This document shows positions 54,197-63,167 of a DNA stretch of 64,000 bases, in pieces. Numbering within the stretch: position 1 is the stretch's first letter; each line of letters opens with the position of its first letter. A program made the translations under genes and the position numbers. The DNA lies in the NCBI GenBank assembly GCA_902782145.1, contig CACZLZ010000001.1:1-64000 (forward strand). Reading direction: 5' to 3'. Origin of the DNA: an uncultured Aeromonadales bacterium. Its GTDB lineage: Bacteria > Pseudomonadota > Gammaproteobacteria > Enterobacterales > Succinivibrionaceae. The notes under the pieces were generated by a model. The model was not told the DNA's origin. It did no database searches and saw only the letters and a program-made list of their open reading frames with translations.

Positions 54197-55297
54197 ATGA
54201 AAATGCTCAGAGCAGTAGCGGCTGCGGCACTGATCCTGGGGATGGGCGGAAGCCTGGCCGTCCCCGCCGCGGAAATCGACCGCCAGACCGCCCACCGGCT
54301 GAACCAGCTCAGCCGCGAGACCAAGGTGAATGCCGATGATCTCCGGGCGGCAGTGGAGGCTGCGGAGTTCCAGCCGAAGATCATTGAGCTCATCACCAAA
54401 CCCTGGGAGAAGAAGCCCTGGCACGCCTACCGCAAGCTGTTCATCACCGACAAGCGGATCCAGGAAGGCGCCCGGTTCCTCCGGGACAACCTGAAGATAC
54501 TAGAAAAGGCCGAGAAGGACTTCGGGGTGGAGAAGGAGGTCATTGTGGCCATCCTGGGAGTGGAGACCTTCTACGGTGACAAGATGGGCACCTGGAAACT
54601 GGTGGACGCCCTCTACACCCTGGGATTCCACTATCCCAAGCGCAGCCAGTATTTCAGCAAGGAGTTCGCCAACTACGTGAAGTTGGCCCACAGCCAGGGC
54701 TGGGGGATCACAGAGCGTAGCGGATCCTATGCCGGTGCCATGGGCATGGCCCAGTTCATGCCCTCCAGCTACCTGGGCTACGCCGTGGACTTCAACCACG
54801 ACGGCAAGAAGGATCTGTTTTACTCCCGCGCTGACGCCGTGGGCAGCATCGCCAACTATTTCAAGAAGAGCGGCTGGATCCACGGCCGCAGCGTGGCCTA
54901 TCCCGCATCTGTCTCCCGGAAATCCTCTGTGGCAGGCCTTCTGGGCGGCAAGCTGACTCCCAACACCACCATTGGCGAGCTGCGGAAGCGCGGGGTTGAG
55001 ATCCTGGCTCCCCGGGGCGCCGTCCATGACGCTGACCGGGTGAAGCTCCTGGAGCTGGACGGCGAGGAGGGCAAGGTCTACTACGTGATCTACCCCAACT
55101 TCGTGTCCATCACCCGCTACAACACCAGCCCCCTGTATGCCATGGCGGTGCACGATCTGAGCCAGGAGATCCGCCGGGAGATCCAGGGTGGTCCCGGTCA
55201 TGCAGAGAGCCGTCCCGGCAGCCATGACGCCCATGACCGGCGTGTCCCGGTGCAGGAGGAAAGCTATGACTCCCGCCGCGACCGTCCCCGCCGCTGA
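54197..55297 (+). CDS. mltB: Lytic murein transglycosylase B
   Basis: 366 residues with a signal peptide (MKMLRAVAAAALILGMGGSL) but no lipobox cysteine, so probably periplasmic. The SLT_2 fold has the catalytic Glu in ILGVETFYGDKMGTWKLVDA, then LGFHYPKRSQYFSKEF, GSYAGAMGMAQFMPSSYLGY and the Ca-loop-like DFNHDGKKDLF. It makes 1,6-anhydro-muropeptide ends. The C-terminal 40 residues are His/Arg/Asp-rich and disordered. The order rodA-mltB-rlpA-dacA is also known from pseudomonads. Confidence 0.93.
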   Translation: MKMLRAVAAAALILGMGGSLAVPAAEIDRQTAHRLNQLSRETKVNADDLRAAVEAAEFQPKIIELITKPWEKKPWHAYRKLFITDKRIQEGARFLRDNLKILEKAEKDFGVEKEVIVAILGVETFYGDKMGTWKLVDALYTLGFHYPKRSQYFSKEFANYVKLAHSQGWGITERSGSYAGAMGMAQFMPSSYLGYAVDFNHDGKKDLFYSRADAVGSIANYFKKSGWIHGRSVAYPASVSRKSSVAGLLGGKLTPNTTIGELRKRGVEILAPRGAVHDADRVKLLELDGEEGKVYYVIYPNFVSITRYNTSPLYAMAVHDLSQEIRREIQGGPGHAESRPGSHDAHDRRVPVQEESYDSRRDRPRR

Positions 55298-55317
55298 TCT
55301 CCCCCTGACGCCCGACT

Positions 55318-56187
55318 ATGAATCTTTACGGAACATCTGCCCTCCTGTGCCTGCTGTCAGCGTCCCTGCTCACCGGCTGCCTTGCCACCCGGACACCTGA
55401 GGTAACCGAGGGCAGCGTTGCTGAACCCCAGGAGAAGCCCCTTATTGTCCGGCGGAAGACCTACGCCACAGGGATCGGCACCGAGGCCCGGAAATACCTC
55501 ACCACTCCGGTGAGCACCGCCAATGTCCGGGGCGCCACCATTGTCTACGAACCCTATTCCCGCATCGGCAACGCCGACTACACCGTCAACGGCGTGAACT
55601 ACGAGGTGTGGAACGACATTGAGCAGTACCAGGAAGTGGGCATCGCCTCCTGGTACGGCCCGGGATTCCACGGGGAGAAGACCTCCAACGGGGAGGTTTA
55701 TGATCAGCGCGGGGTGAGCGCCGCCCACAAGAACCTGCCCCTGCCATCCTATGTCAAGGTGACCAACCTTGAGAACGGCCGGGCCATTGTGGTGCGGGTC
55801 AACGATCGGGGGCCCTTCCACGGCAACCGGATCATTGATCTGTCCGAGGGCGCCGCCAAAATGCTGGACGTGGTGAAGAACGGCACCGCCAAAGTCAAAC
55901 TGGAGCTCATCAAAGTGCCGGAGCCCCCCAACGCCCAGGCCCTCAAGGATCGGCTCCACAGCCGCTATATCCAGGTAATTGCCACCAACGATCAGGCCAA
56001 GGCGGACGAGTTTGCCCGGAACCTGCGCAAAAAGCTGGCCAAAAACGACCGGGAGATCTTTGTCAAGGCCTACACCGGCATGTACAAGGTGTATCTGGGG
56101 CCCTACCGTCCCAGCATAGCGGAGAGGGAGCTGGAGCGGGTCCGCTCCGTGGGCTATCCCAACTCCTACCTGCTGTACCTGGACTGA
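55318..56187 (+). CDS. rlpA: Septal-ring lipoprotein RlpA
   Basis: 289 residues. Lipobox LLTGC after a signal peptide, then a double-psi beta-barrel (about 100-195: EVGIASWYGPGFHGEKTSNG, VKVTNLENGRAIVVRVNDRG, GNRIIDLSEGAAKML) with the catalytic His/Asp pair, and a C-terminal SPOR domain (about 215-289) that binds denuded glycan. RlpA cleaves or binds stem-peptide-free strands at the septum. It lies 20 bases before dacA. Confidence 0.93.
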   Translation: MNLYGTSALLCLLSASLLTGCLATRTPEVTEGSVAEPQEKPLIVRRKTYATGIGTEARKYLTTPVSTANVRGATIVYEPYSRIGNADYTVNGVNYEVWNDIEQYQEVGIASWYGPGFHGEKTSNGEVYDQRGVSAAHKNLPLPSYVKVTNLENGRAIVVRVNDRGPFHGNRIIDLSEGAAKMLDVVKNGTAKVKLELIKVPEPPNAQALKDRLHSRYIQVIATNDQAKADEFARNLRKKLAKNDREIFVKAYTGMYKVYLGPYRPSIAERELERVRSVGYPNSYLLYLD

Positions 56188-56206
56188 ATTTTAGGAGAAC
56201 AACCAT

Positions 56207-57442
56207 ATGAAGATCCGTCAGCTGCTCACCGCAACTGTCTGCGCCCTGTGCTTTGCGGGGATCTGTGCGGCGGCTGGTCCCAAGCCGACCCCCAACAAGC
56301 CGGCGCCCAAGCCCACACCCCAGACCACCGTCATGGAGTTCATGCCGGATCCCCCGGTGCTCTCCGAGCAGGCCTACATCCTGATGGACTACGACACCGG
56401 GGCCGTGCTCCTGGGCAAGAACATCCATGAGCGGATCGTCCCGGCCTCCCTAACCAAGATGATGACCTCCTATGTCATCGGCCAGGAGATCCTGGCCGGC
56501 CGCCTGAGCAAGGACACCCAGGTCACCATCAGCCGCAACGCCTGGGAGATGAACAAGAATGACGGATCCAAGATGTTCATCGAAGTGGGCAAGAAGGTGT
56601 CAGTGGAGTACCTGAACCTGGGGATCATCATCCAGTCAGGCAACGACGCCTGCGTGGCCATGGCAGAGCACATCGCCGGATCCGAGGACGCCTTTGCCAG
56701 CCTCATGAACGAGTGGGCCAAGTACCTGGGAATGAAGGACTCCCACTTCGTCAACTCCCACGGCCTTTATGACGAGAACCACTACTCCACCGCCTATGAC
56801 ATGGCGCTGCTGGGCCGGAACCTGATCAACGATCTCCCGGACGAGTACAAGATCTACTCCCAGAAGGAGTTCACCTTCAACAAGATCACCCAGCAGAACC
56901 GGAACCGGCTGCTGTGGGACACCTCACTGCACGTGGACGGGATCAAGACCGGACACCTGAGCCAGGTGGGCTACAACCTGGTGGCCTCTGCCGTGGATGA
57001 TGAGACAGGCTTCCGTCTGATCTCCGTGATCATCGGCGCCAAGTCCGAGGCCCAGCGGGCGGAGGATTCCAAAAAGCTGCTGACCTACGGCTTCCAGTTC
57101 TACAAGAAGGTACCCATTGCCGTGGCCGGCAAGGAGCTGCTGTCCCAGCGGATCTTCTACGGCAAGGAAAACGAGATCAAACTGGGCTCCCCCAAGGATC
57201 TCCGGGTGGCTTTGCCCCGGAACAAGGTGGACACGGTGAAGGTGTCCGTGAAGCTCAGCGACAAGGTCAAACTGGAGGCCCCCATGAAGAAGGGGACCCG
57301 GGTGGGTAGCATCATTGTGCGCTCTGAGGACAAGATCATCTACAAGGCCCCCCTGGTGACATTGGACGCCGTGGAGGAATGCGGCTTCCTGGGCAAGATC
57401 TGGGACTGGATCGTGCAGTTCTTCACCGGACTCTTCAAATGA
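56207..57442 (+). CDS. dacA: D-alanyl-D-alanine carboxypeptidase (PBP5/6 type)
   Basis: 411 residues. Signal peptide, Pro-rich linker, then the transpeptidase-like domain with PASLTKMMTSY (Ser nucleophile of SxxK), IIQSGNDACVAMAEHIAGSE (SGN) and HVDGIKTGHLSQVGYNL (KTG). The beta-rich PBP5 C-domain and an amphipathic C-terminal helix (GKIWDWIVQFFTGLFK) anchor it on the inner membrane. AGGAG lies upstream. Its stop overlaps the ybeD start (ATGA). Confidence 0.95.
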   Translation: MKIRQLLTATVCALCFAGICAAAGPKPTPNKPAPKPTPQTTVMEFMPDPPVLSEQAYILMDYDTGAVLLGKNIHERIVPASLTKMMTSYVIGQEILAGRLSKDTQVTISRNAWEMNKNDGSKMFIEVGKKVSVEYLNLGIIIQSGNDACVAMAEHIAGSEDAFASLMNEWAKYLGMKDSHFVNSHGLYDENHYSTAYDMALLGRNLINDLPDEYKIYSQKEFTFNKITQQNRNRLLWDTSLHVDGIKTGHLSQVGYNLVASAVDDETGFRLISVIIGAKSEAQRAEDSKKLLTYGFQFYKKVPIAVAGKELLSQRIFYGKENEIKLGSPKDLRVALPRNKVDTVKVSVKLSDKVKLEAPMKKGTRVGSIIVRSEDKIIYKAPLVTLDAVEECGFLGKIWDWIVQFFTGLFK

Positions 57443-57741
57443 GCATGGACAGCACCAAAGGCGCCCCCGGAAAGGAGGCCACCTTCAGGGATCTGCTGCA
57501 GTTCCCCTGCAGTTTCTCTTTCCGGGTCATCGGCGGGGACATTGATGGCATGGAGGAGAAGATCATCGGTTGCCTCAAAGAGCAGTTTGACCGCAGCCCC
57601 CTGGCCCCGGTGACCCGGACACTGTCCCGTAAGGGAACCTACGCCTCCTATGCGGTGACCGTGGAGGCCCGGAGCGAAGAGGATCTGAAGAGCATGTACA
57701 GTGCCCTGGGGCGTCTGGAAACCGTCAGGTGCGTTCTCTGA
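57439..57741 (+). CDS. ybeD: DUF493 protein YbeD
   Basis: 100 residues from the ATG that overlaps the dacA stop; an ATG two codons later is equally possible. The ferredoxin-like ACT-type fold is seen in DLLQFPCSFSFRVIGGDIDG, SRKGTYASYAVTVEARSEED and LYSALGRLETVRCVL-like MYSALGRLETVRCVL. Its place after dacA is conserved in gammaproteobacteria. lipB and lipA, which usually follow, are absent here. Confidence 0.9.
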   Translation: MSMDSTKGAPGKEATFRDLLQFPCSFSFRVIGGDIDGMEEKIIGCLKEQFDRSPLAPVTRTLSRKGTYASYAVTVEARSEEDLKSMYSALGRLETVRCVL

Positions 57742-57760
57742 GCACAGGTCGCCTTTCACC

Positions 57761-58489
57761 ATGGATCTGAACTGGAAGCGCCTCCGGAAAGCCGCCCTTC
57801 TGCGCCGGATCCTCAGGATCCTCACGGGCCTGGCCCTGCTGTTTGCCCTCTTCCTCTTCGCCTGCAACTACTACGTTGCGGAATACTCCCGCAGTTATCT
57901 CTATGACTCCCTGGAAGATCTCCCGGTAAACGAGGCCGGGGTCCTCCTGGGCACTTCCAGGTTCACCGCCGCCGGCACCCGGAACATCTACTTCCGGGAA
58001 CGGATGAAGGCGGCGGTCCGGCTGTTTGAGGCCGGCAAGATCCACACCATCATCGTCTCCGGCGACAACCGCCACCAGTCCTACAACGAGCCCCGGGAAA
58101 TGCTCCGGGAACTTGTCAAGCTGGGGATCCCCCGGGACCGGATAGTCATGGACTTCGCCGGCTTCCGCACCCTGGACTCGGTGATCCGGGCCGGGGAGAT
58201 CTTCGATCAGAAATCCTTCACCATCATCTCCCAGAAGTTTCAGAACGAGCGGGCCGTGTTCATCGCCCGGCACCACGGCAATGAGGCGGTGGCCTACAAC
58301 GCCGCCGGGAAGGCCAACCTCAGGATGATCCTCCGGGAGTACCTTTCCCGGCCCATGTGCGTGCTGGATGTGCTGGTCCTGGGCACCATGCCCCGGCATC
58401 TGGGCACCAAGGTGCCCCTGCCCGGGAGCCACCGGGAGGAGTCCACCGCAGTTCCTGAGAATGCTCCGGAAAGCACTCCGGATCCCTAG
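57761..58489 (+). CDS. sanA: DUF218 envelope protein SanA
   Basis: 242 residues with one N-terminal membrane helix (about 17-37) and a periplasmic DUF218 domain. VNEAGVLLGTSRFTAAGTRN, IIVSGDNRHQSYNEPREMLR, DRIVMDFAGFRTLDSVIRA and IISQKFQNERAVFIA closely follow E. coli SanA, which affects envelope permeability and vancomycin exclusion. The ribosome-binding site is weak. It is placed downstream of dacA-ybeD, not the E. coli location. Confidence 0.88.
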   Translation: MDLNWKRLRKAALLRRILRILTGLALLFALFLFACNYYVAEYSRSYLYDSLEDLPVNEAGVLLGTSRFTAAGTRNIYFRERMKAAVRLFEAGKIHTIIVSGDNRHQSYNEPREMLRELVKLGIPRDRIVMDFAGFRTLDSVIRAGEIFDQKSFTIISQKFQNERAVFIARHHGNEAVAYNAAGKANLRMILREYLSRPMCVLDVLVLGTMPRHLGTKVPLPGSHREESTAVPENAPESTPDP

Positions 58490-58689
58490 CCCCAGGGCTC
58501 CCCGCTCCCGGCAGGACAGGATCTCTCCTGAGATCCCCAAGGCCCTCATTCATCTCCAGTTCATTTCTCAAGTTTCCCAGTTCATTTCCTCGTGAAAAGC
58601 CTTGTGAAGTAAGGATTTTTCCCGTCCCAAAATCTCAAACTATCCCCAAACCACCAAAACAAGGCCTGGCATGGCACCCCCGGAGGGTC

Positions 58690-59001
58690 ACCAAGGCCAC
58701 CAGCACCATGGGGATCAATGTGCGGAAAATGAACGAGATCGCCGATGATACCGTGGCCATTGAAAACAGCCTCAACAGCATCAGCACCTCCGTGGAGACG
58801 GTTCACAGCCAGCTGATCCAGATCGCCGATGCCACTGAAGAACAGACTGAGACCAGCAACAACACCTCAGCCAACATCCAGACCATCTCCAACGCCACCC
58901 GGGAAACCACGGCGGAGACCGTCAACTCCCTGAAGATCTCCCAGGATATCCAGAACATCGCCGAGTCCATGTACGCCAGGATCCGCACCTTCAAGCTCTG
59001 A
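58690..59001 (+). pseudogene. Remnant of a methyl-accepting chemotaxis protein, C-terminal end
   Basis: About 100 codons match the far end of an MCP signalling domain: VTKATSTMGINVRKMNEIAD, then heptad-patterned helices with SVETVHSQLIQIADATEEQT and SNNTSANIQTISNAT, ending at a natural stop. The ligand-binding domain, membrane helices, HAMP and hairpin tip are absent, and similarity begins abruptly near 58690. The ATG at 58708 could give a 97-residue peptide, but no ribosome-binding site supports it. No flagellar or che genes are nearby. Confidence 0.7.
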
Positions 59002-59325
59002 TAACGAGCATTCTCCGGGATGGGGCCGGAGGATAAACGGCCGCATAGGCCTCGCCAGCCGCCGCTACCTTCAAGAAAGGGAGCATCTCCGGCAGGCGGG
59101 CTCCGCCCCGCCTGCACCGGCTTCCCGCCGGGGCTGTCACACACCATCCAGGACAGTCACGCAGCCCTTCCCGGAAAGATGCCGCACCCACGCCCGGGGA
59201 ACCCTCGCATTCCGCCCGGGAGCACCCAACTACCTCACCGGGAAGATCATGCGTGCACATTCCCGGGAGGGCCGTGCGCCTTCCGCAGAAGATCATGCGC
59301 AGACCCTACCTGGGCATCCGCCTCA
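59002..59325. other. Intergenic stretch without recognisable gene
   Basis: About 320 GC-rich bases between the chemoreceptor remnant and the leftward lipoprotein gene. Translations in all frames are Pro/Arg-rich and low in information. It may contain further degraded remains of the chemoreceptor locus; nothing specific is recognisable. Confidence 0.5.
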
Positions 59326-59691
59326 TTACATGCCCGGCTTCAGTCCCGGGCGGACAACAGGCTTCCGCTGGCTTTTCTCATCCGGCTTCCGCTTCTCGTC
59401 ATTGACCCAGATCTCAAAGCCGCCCCGATCATCCACCTGGATCACCGTCACCGCATCCCGGGGCACCGAGCCGAAGTTCACGCCGTTCACCGTCAGGCGG
59501 TTGGCCTGGACGGTGACCCGGACACCGTTCACGGTCATGTGGCCGTTGCCCACCATGCGTCCGTCATGCTGGCCCACAAAGGGCTTGCCGGGAGAGGCGT
59601 GGCGGGCGGGCTTTTTGTCCCAGCAGCCGCCAAGAAGAAGCAGGGAGATCAGCAGGATCCCCCCGGCCGCAATTCTGCTGAATGCCATCAT
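59326..59691 (-). CDS. Small predicted lipoprotein of unknown function
   Basis: 121 residues with a lipoprotein signal peptide ending in the lipobox LLGGC. The mature part has short beta-like strands (GRMVGNGHMTVNGVRVTVQA, RLTVNGVNFGSVPRDAVTVI) in which the motif TVNGV occurs twice, then a basic, Pro-rich tail. I do not recognise the family. The start overlaps the modF stop by 4 bases, so the two are likely co-transcribed; possible relevance to metal or oxyanion handling is only by association. Confidence 0.65.
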   Translation of the reverse strand: MMAFSRIAAGGILLISLLLLGGCWDKKPARHASPGKPFVGQHDGRMVGNGHMTVNGVRVTVQANRLTVNGVNFGSVPRDAVTVIQVDDRGGFEIWVNDEKRKPDEKSQRKPVVRPGLKPGM

Positions 59692-61163
59692 CTGGTTTCT
59701 CCGGCCTCCTTTGCCGCAGGATCAACGGTGGTGAATCGGTATTCATAGGTGCCCTCACAGGGCACAAAGTCCAGGATATTGGTGATCCCCCGGGGAGCAT
59801 CCTCCCGGTGATGGGACACAAACATAAGCTGGGTGGTGCCGCTGCGCATAAGGCACTCGGCAAAGTTCCGCACCAGCAGGCGGCTGACGGGATCCAGCCC
59901 CTGCATGGGCTCATCCAGGATCAGCACCGGCGGGTGCTTCACCAGGGCCCGGAGGATCAGGACGATCCGCTGCTGCCCGAAGGACAGGGATCTGAAAGGC
60001 AGATCCGCCGCCGGCCGGAGGCCGGCAACCTCAAGCCAGCGATCAGCCAGCAGGGACTTCTCATCCCCGGGGCGCTCATACAGCCCCACAGAATCATAAA
60101 ACCCGGATATCACCACATTCCTGACGCTGCAGTTCACCCGGTAGGACAGGTGGAAGGCGGGGCTCACAAAGCCGATGCGCTTCTTGATATCCCACACCGA
60201 CTCCCCGGATCCCCGGCGGATCCCGAAAAGGGTGATGTCATTGGCATACCCCTGGGGCTGATCCCCGGTGATCAGGGCCAGAAGGGTGGACTTCCCCGCT
60301 CCGTTGGGTCCCCGGATCTGCCAGTTCTCCCCCTGGTTCACTGTCATGGTCAGGTGATCAATGACATTGCGCCCGTCATAGGTGACCACCACATCCCGGA
60401 GCACGGCCAGGGGCCCGTCAAAAGCCAGGGCCGGGGCATCCGCCGGGGCGGGGGGAATGTCCTGCCCCGTCACCGTCTCGGTGTTCTCCAGCTGCAGGAA
60501 GTCCAGATCCCCGGCCAGATCCTCACAGCGGCCGAACTTGATCACCCGGCACTCGCTGAGGATCCCGGCATGGGAGGCGAAGGCGGGGATCTCGGCATAG
60601 CGGTTGACCACCAGGAGAACCAGACGCCCGCCGGCACTGATCTCCCCGAAAAGTGCCATAAGCTCCTGCCGGGAGCATTCATCTAGGCCGTCAAAGGGAG
60701 CATCCATCACCAGCACCCTCTTCCCCGTAAGCAGGGCCCGGGCGATGAGGATCCGCCGGCCCTCACCGCTGGACAGCACATGGAAGGGCCGATCCAGGAG
60801 GGGCTCCACCCCAAGCCGCCGGCAGAGATCCGGACACTGCGCCGCCGCCTCCCCCAGCAGTAGCCGGGGCGTGAGCCCCCGCATCTCCTCCGGAGAGGCC
60901 ATGTCCGTGTTCCGGAGGCGGAAGTCCTCCTCCATGAGGCGCACCTGCTCCTCAAAGGAGATCCGGACAATGTCCCCGGCCGGGCACAGCTCCGCCCGGC
61001 CCTCACAGAGCTCCAGCTCCCCGCACAGAGATCTGGCCAGGGAGGTCCTGCCGGATCCGTTGGCTCCCACAAAGGCCACGCAGCCGCTGCCAGGAAGCTC
61101 CAGGCTGTCCATGGTGAAAAACCGGTTGCGGGCTATCCGGAACACCGCATGCTCAAACCTCAT
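59688..61163 (-). CDS. modF: ModF/PhrA-type twin ABC ATPase
   Basis: 491 residues from the ATG at 61163 (GGAGG 5 bases upstream; an in-frame GTG two codons earlier is less well placed). Two ABC ATPase halves without membrane domains follow E. coli ModF throughout, e.g. WQIRGPNGAGKSTLLALITG, DQPQGYANDITLFGIRRGSG, VISGFYDSVGLY and LILDEPMQGLDP in the second half. In the first half the Walker A reads GANGSGRTSL (Lys to Arg) and the Walker B end reads VMDAPFDGLD (catalytic Glu to Ala), so only the second ATPase site looks competent. ModF is linked to molybdate uptake; modABC is not in the window. Confidence 0.88.
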   Translation of the reverse strand: MRFEHAVFRIARNRFFTMDSLELPGSGCVAFVGANGSGRTSLARSLCGELELCEGRAELCPAGDIVRISFEEQVRLMEEDFRLRNTDMASPEEMRGLTPRLLLGEAAAQCPDLCRRLGVEPLLDRPFHVLSSGEGRRILIARALLTGKRVLVMDAPFDGLDECSRQELMALFGEISAGGRLVLLVVNRYAEIPAFASHAGILSECRVIKFGRCEDLAGDLDFLQLENTETVTGQDIPPAPADAPALAFDGPLAVLRDVVVTYDGRNVIDHLTMTVNQGENWQIRGPNGAGKSTLLALITGDQPQGYANDITLFGIRRGSGESVWDIKKRIGFVSPAFHLSYRVNCSVRNVVISGFYDSVGLYERPGDEKSLLADRWLEVAGLRPAADLPFRSLSFGQQRIVLILRALVKHPPVLILDEPMQGLDPVSRLLVRNFAECLMRSGTTQLMFVSHHREDAPRGITNILDFVPCEGTYEYRFTTVDPAAKEAGETR

Positions 61164-61187
61164 ATGCACCTCCGCAAACGCCGTGCA

Positions 61188-61196
61188 AGTATACCA
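61188..61196 (-). promoter_or_regulatory. Extended -10 promoter of modF
   Basis: On the minus strand TGGTATACT (TGn plus TATACT), 25 bases upstream of the ATG. Confidence 0.55.
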
Positions 61197-61248
61197 CAGG
61201 GGCCAGACTGGAGTTCCGCACCCCGGCGCCCGCAGGGGGGATCCGATC

Positions 61249-61257
61249 TGCTACAAT
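61249..61257 (+). promoter_or_regulatory. Extended -10 promoter of rdgB-hemW
   Basis: TGCTACAAT, identical to the miaB element, 37 bases before the rdgB ATG. Confidence 0.55.
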
Positions 61258-61294
61258 GGAGGCCGTTGTCAGATCACCAGACAGGGAAAAGATC

Positions 61295-61891
61295 ATGAAG
61301 GAAATCGTTCTTGCCACCGGCAATCTCCACAAGGTGGGGGAGATCAGCGCCATTCTCGCCCCCATCGGACTGACCGTTCTGCCCCAGAGCCGCTTTGGCG
61401 TCACCTCGGCGGAGGAGACGGGAACCACCTTTGTGGAGAACGCCATCATCAAGGCCCGGAACGCCGCCGTCCAGACGGGGCTGCCCGCCATGGCGGACGA
61501 CTCAGGCATAGAGGTGGACGCCCTCCTGGGGCAGCCTGGGATCTACTCCTCCCGCTATGCCGGGGAGGAAGGCAACGATCAGAAGAACCTGGAGAAGCTC
61601 CTGGAGGCCATGCGGGAGGTGGAGGCACCCCGCCGCACCTGCCGCTACTGGTGCGTCATGGTGTTCATGCGCCATGCCAAGGATCCCACACCGGTGATCT
61701 GCCAGGCCTCCTGGGAGGGGAGCCTCGCCACCGCACCCCGGGGCACCGGGGGCTTCGGCTATGATCCCGTCTTCCTGCTTCCGGAGGGGGATCTGACCGC
61801 AGCCGAGCTCTCCCCGGAAAGGAAAAACCAGTTAAGCCACCGGGGCAAGGCCCTTCGGATGATGTTTGACCGGCTCCGGGAACTGATCTGA
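61295..61891 (+). CDS. rdgB: XTP/dITP diphosphatase RdgB
   Basis: House-cleaning pyrophosphatase that removes non-canonical purine NTPs. 198 residues from the ATG at 61295 (AGGGA upstream): KEIVLATGNLHKVGEISAIL, TGTTFVENAIIKARNAA, ADDSGIEVDALLGQPGIYSS with RYAG, and GTGGFGYDPVFLLPE are the Ham1 motifs. It is followed after 2 bases by hemW, a pairing also found in E. coli (yggV-yggW). Confidence 0.95.
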   Translation: MKEIVLATGNLHKVGEISAILAPIGLTVLPQSRFGVTSAEETGTTFVENAIIKARNAAVQTGLPAMADDSGIEVDALLGQPGIYSSRYAGEEGNDQKNLEKLLEAMREVEAPRRTCRYWCVMVFMRHAKDPTPVICQASWEGSLATAPRGTGGFGYDPVFLLPEGDLTAAELSPERKNQLSHRGKALRMMFDRLRELI

Positions 61892-61893
61892 GC

Positions 61894-63042
61894 ATGGAGC
61901 GGATCCGGTCCCTCTACATACACCTGCCCTGGTGCCGGCGCAAATGCCCCTACTGCGACTTCAACTCCTACCCCGCACCAAATCTGCCGGAGGAGCGCCA
62001 GCGGGAATACACCGCCGCATTGCTCCGGAACCTCAGGGCCCTGCTGGATCTGCATCCTGGAGGTGATTTCCGGACGGTGTTTGCCGGCGGGGGCACCCCC
62101 TCCCTGTTCAGCCCCGGGATCCTGGAGGATCTCCTCACCGGGATCGACCGCATGGCCGGCATTGCAGCGGATGCGGAGATCACCCTGGAAGTCAACCCCG
62201 GCACTGCGGGCCCTGATGAGTTCAGGGGCTTCCGCCGGTTTGCCAGCCGCCTGAGCTTCGGGATCCAGAGCCTGGACGACCGCTTCCTCAGAGCCCTGGG
62301 GCGGATCCACTGCGCCCGGGAGGCCCGGGAGGCGGTGGACAGCGCCCGGATGGCGGGCTTTGACAACATCAACGCGGACATGATGTACGGCCTGCCGGGA
62401 CAGGGGATCGGAGACGCCATGGAAGATCTGAAGCAGATCACGGCCCTTGGACTGCCCCACCTCTCCTGGTATGAGCTGACCCTGGAGGAGGGCACCCCCT
62501 TTGGCACCAATCCCCCGCCCGGGATCCCCTCCGAGGACACCCGGGCCGCCATGGCCGAGGAGGGTGTGCGGCTGCTGGCTGACCGGGGATACCGCCGCTA
62601 TGAGATCTCCAACTTCTGCCAGGGATCCCATGAATGCCGGCACAACCTGAACTACTGGGAGTTCGGGGACTACTACGGCATCGGCGCCGGGGCCCACTCC
62701 AAGATCACACTGGAGGATGAAAGGCAGATCCTCAGGATCCCCCAGGAGGAGGAGCCCCGGAAATACCTCCGCTGCCTTAACTTCACCGCCCTGGGGGAAA
62801 GGGTGGATCCGGACTACCTCATGTTCCAGTATTTTCTGAACCGCGCCCGGATCCGGAACGTCACCATCCGCCAGGAGGATATCCTCCGGAAAACATTCCT
62901 GCCCCCAGAGACGGTAAACCGGGGGATCCGGGATCTCACCGGGAAGGGATACCTGGAGGTGGCCCCGGAAGGCGGCCACCGGGTGACGGAGCAGGGCTGG
63001 CGCTTTGGCAGCGCACTGCTCCGGGAACTGCTGCCGGACTGA
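61894..63042 (+). CDS. hemW: Radical-SAM heme chaperone HemW
   Basis: 382 residues. The cluster motif in HLPWCRRKCPYCDFNSYP is CxxxCxxC, followed by VFAGGGTPSLFSPGIL, RLSFGIQSLDDRFLRALGRI, NADMMYGLPGQ and the HemW C-terminal domain. The extra Cys after CxxxCxxC is replaced by Phe (CPYCDF), typical of HemW and unlike HemN. It binds heme and serves respiratory enzymes. It is co-transcribed with rdgB. Confidence 0.94.
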   Translation: MERIRSLYIHLPWCRRKCPYCDFNSYPAPNLPEERQREYTAALLRNLRALLDLHPGGDFRTVFAGGGTPSLFSPGILEDLLTGIDRMAGIAADAEITLEVNPGTAGPDEFRGFRRFASRLSFGIQSLDDRFLRALGRIHCAREAREAVDSARMAGFDNINADMMYGLPGQGIGDAMEDLKQITALGLPHLSWYELTLEEGTPFGTNPPPGIPSEDTRAAMAEEGVRLLADRGYRRYEISNFCQGSHECRHNLNYWEFGDYYGIGAGAHSKITLEDERQILRIPQEEEPRKYLRCLNFTALGERVDPDYLMFQYFLNRARIRNVTIRQEDILRKTFLPPETVNRGIRDLTGKGYLEVAPEGGHRVTEQGWRFGSALLRELLPD

Positions 63043-63100
63043 GAACCTTACAGCAAAGCCCGGCAAAAGCCCCCGTAAACCCGCGCCGCCGCCGAAGTCA

Positions 63101-63129
63101 TTGCGGCACCGGGGCAAAAAAACTATAAT
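63101..63129 (+). promoter_or_regulatory. Strong promoter of the 109-residue protein gene
   Basis: TTGCGG (63101-63106), a 17-base spacer ending in seven A and a C, then perfect TATAAT (63124-63129), 38 bases before the ATG. Confidence 0.8.
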
Positions 63130-63167
63130 CCCCACATCACACAACAACACCCATCAGGCAAAAGAAC

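Noticed and set aside
61759..63150. 463-codon open frame opposite rdgB/hemW
   Set aside because: Antisense of two clearly identified enzymes, with no ribosome-binding site and no recognisable domain.
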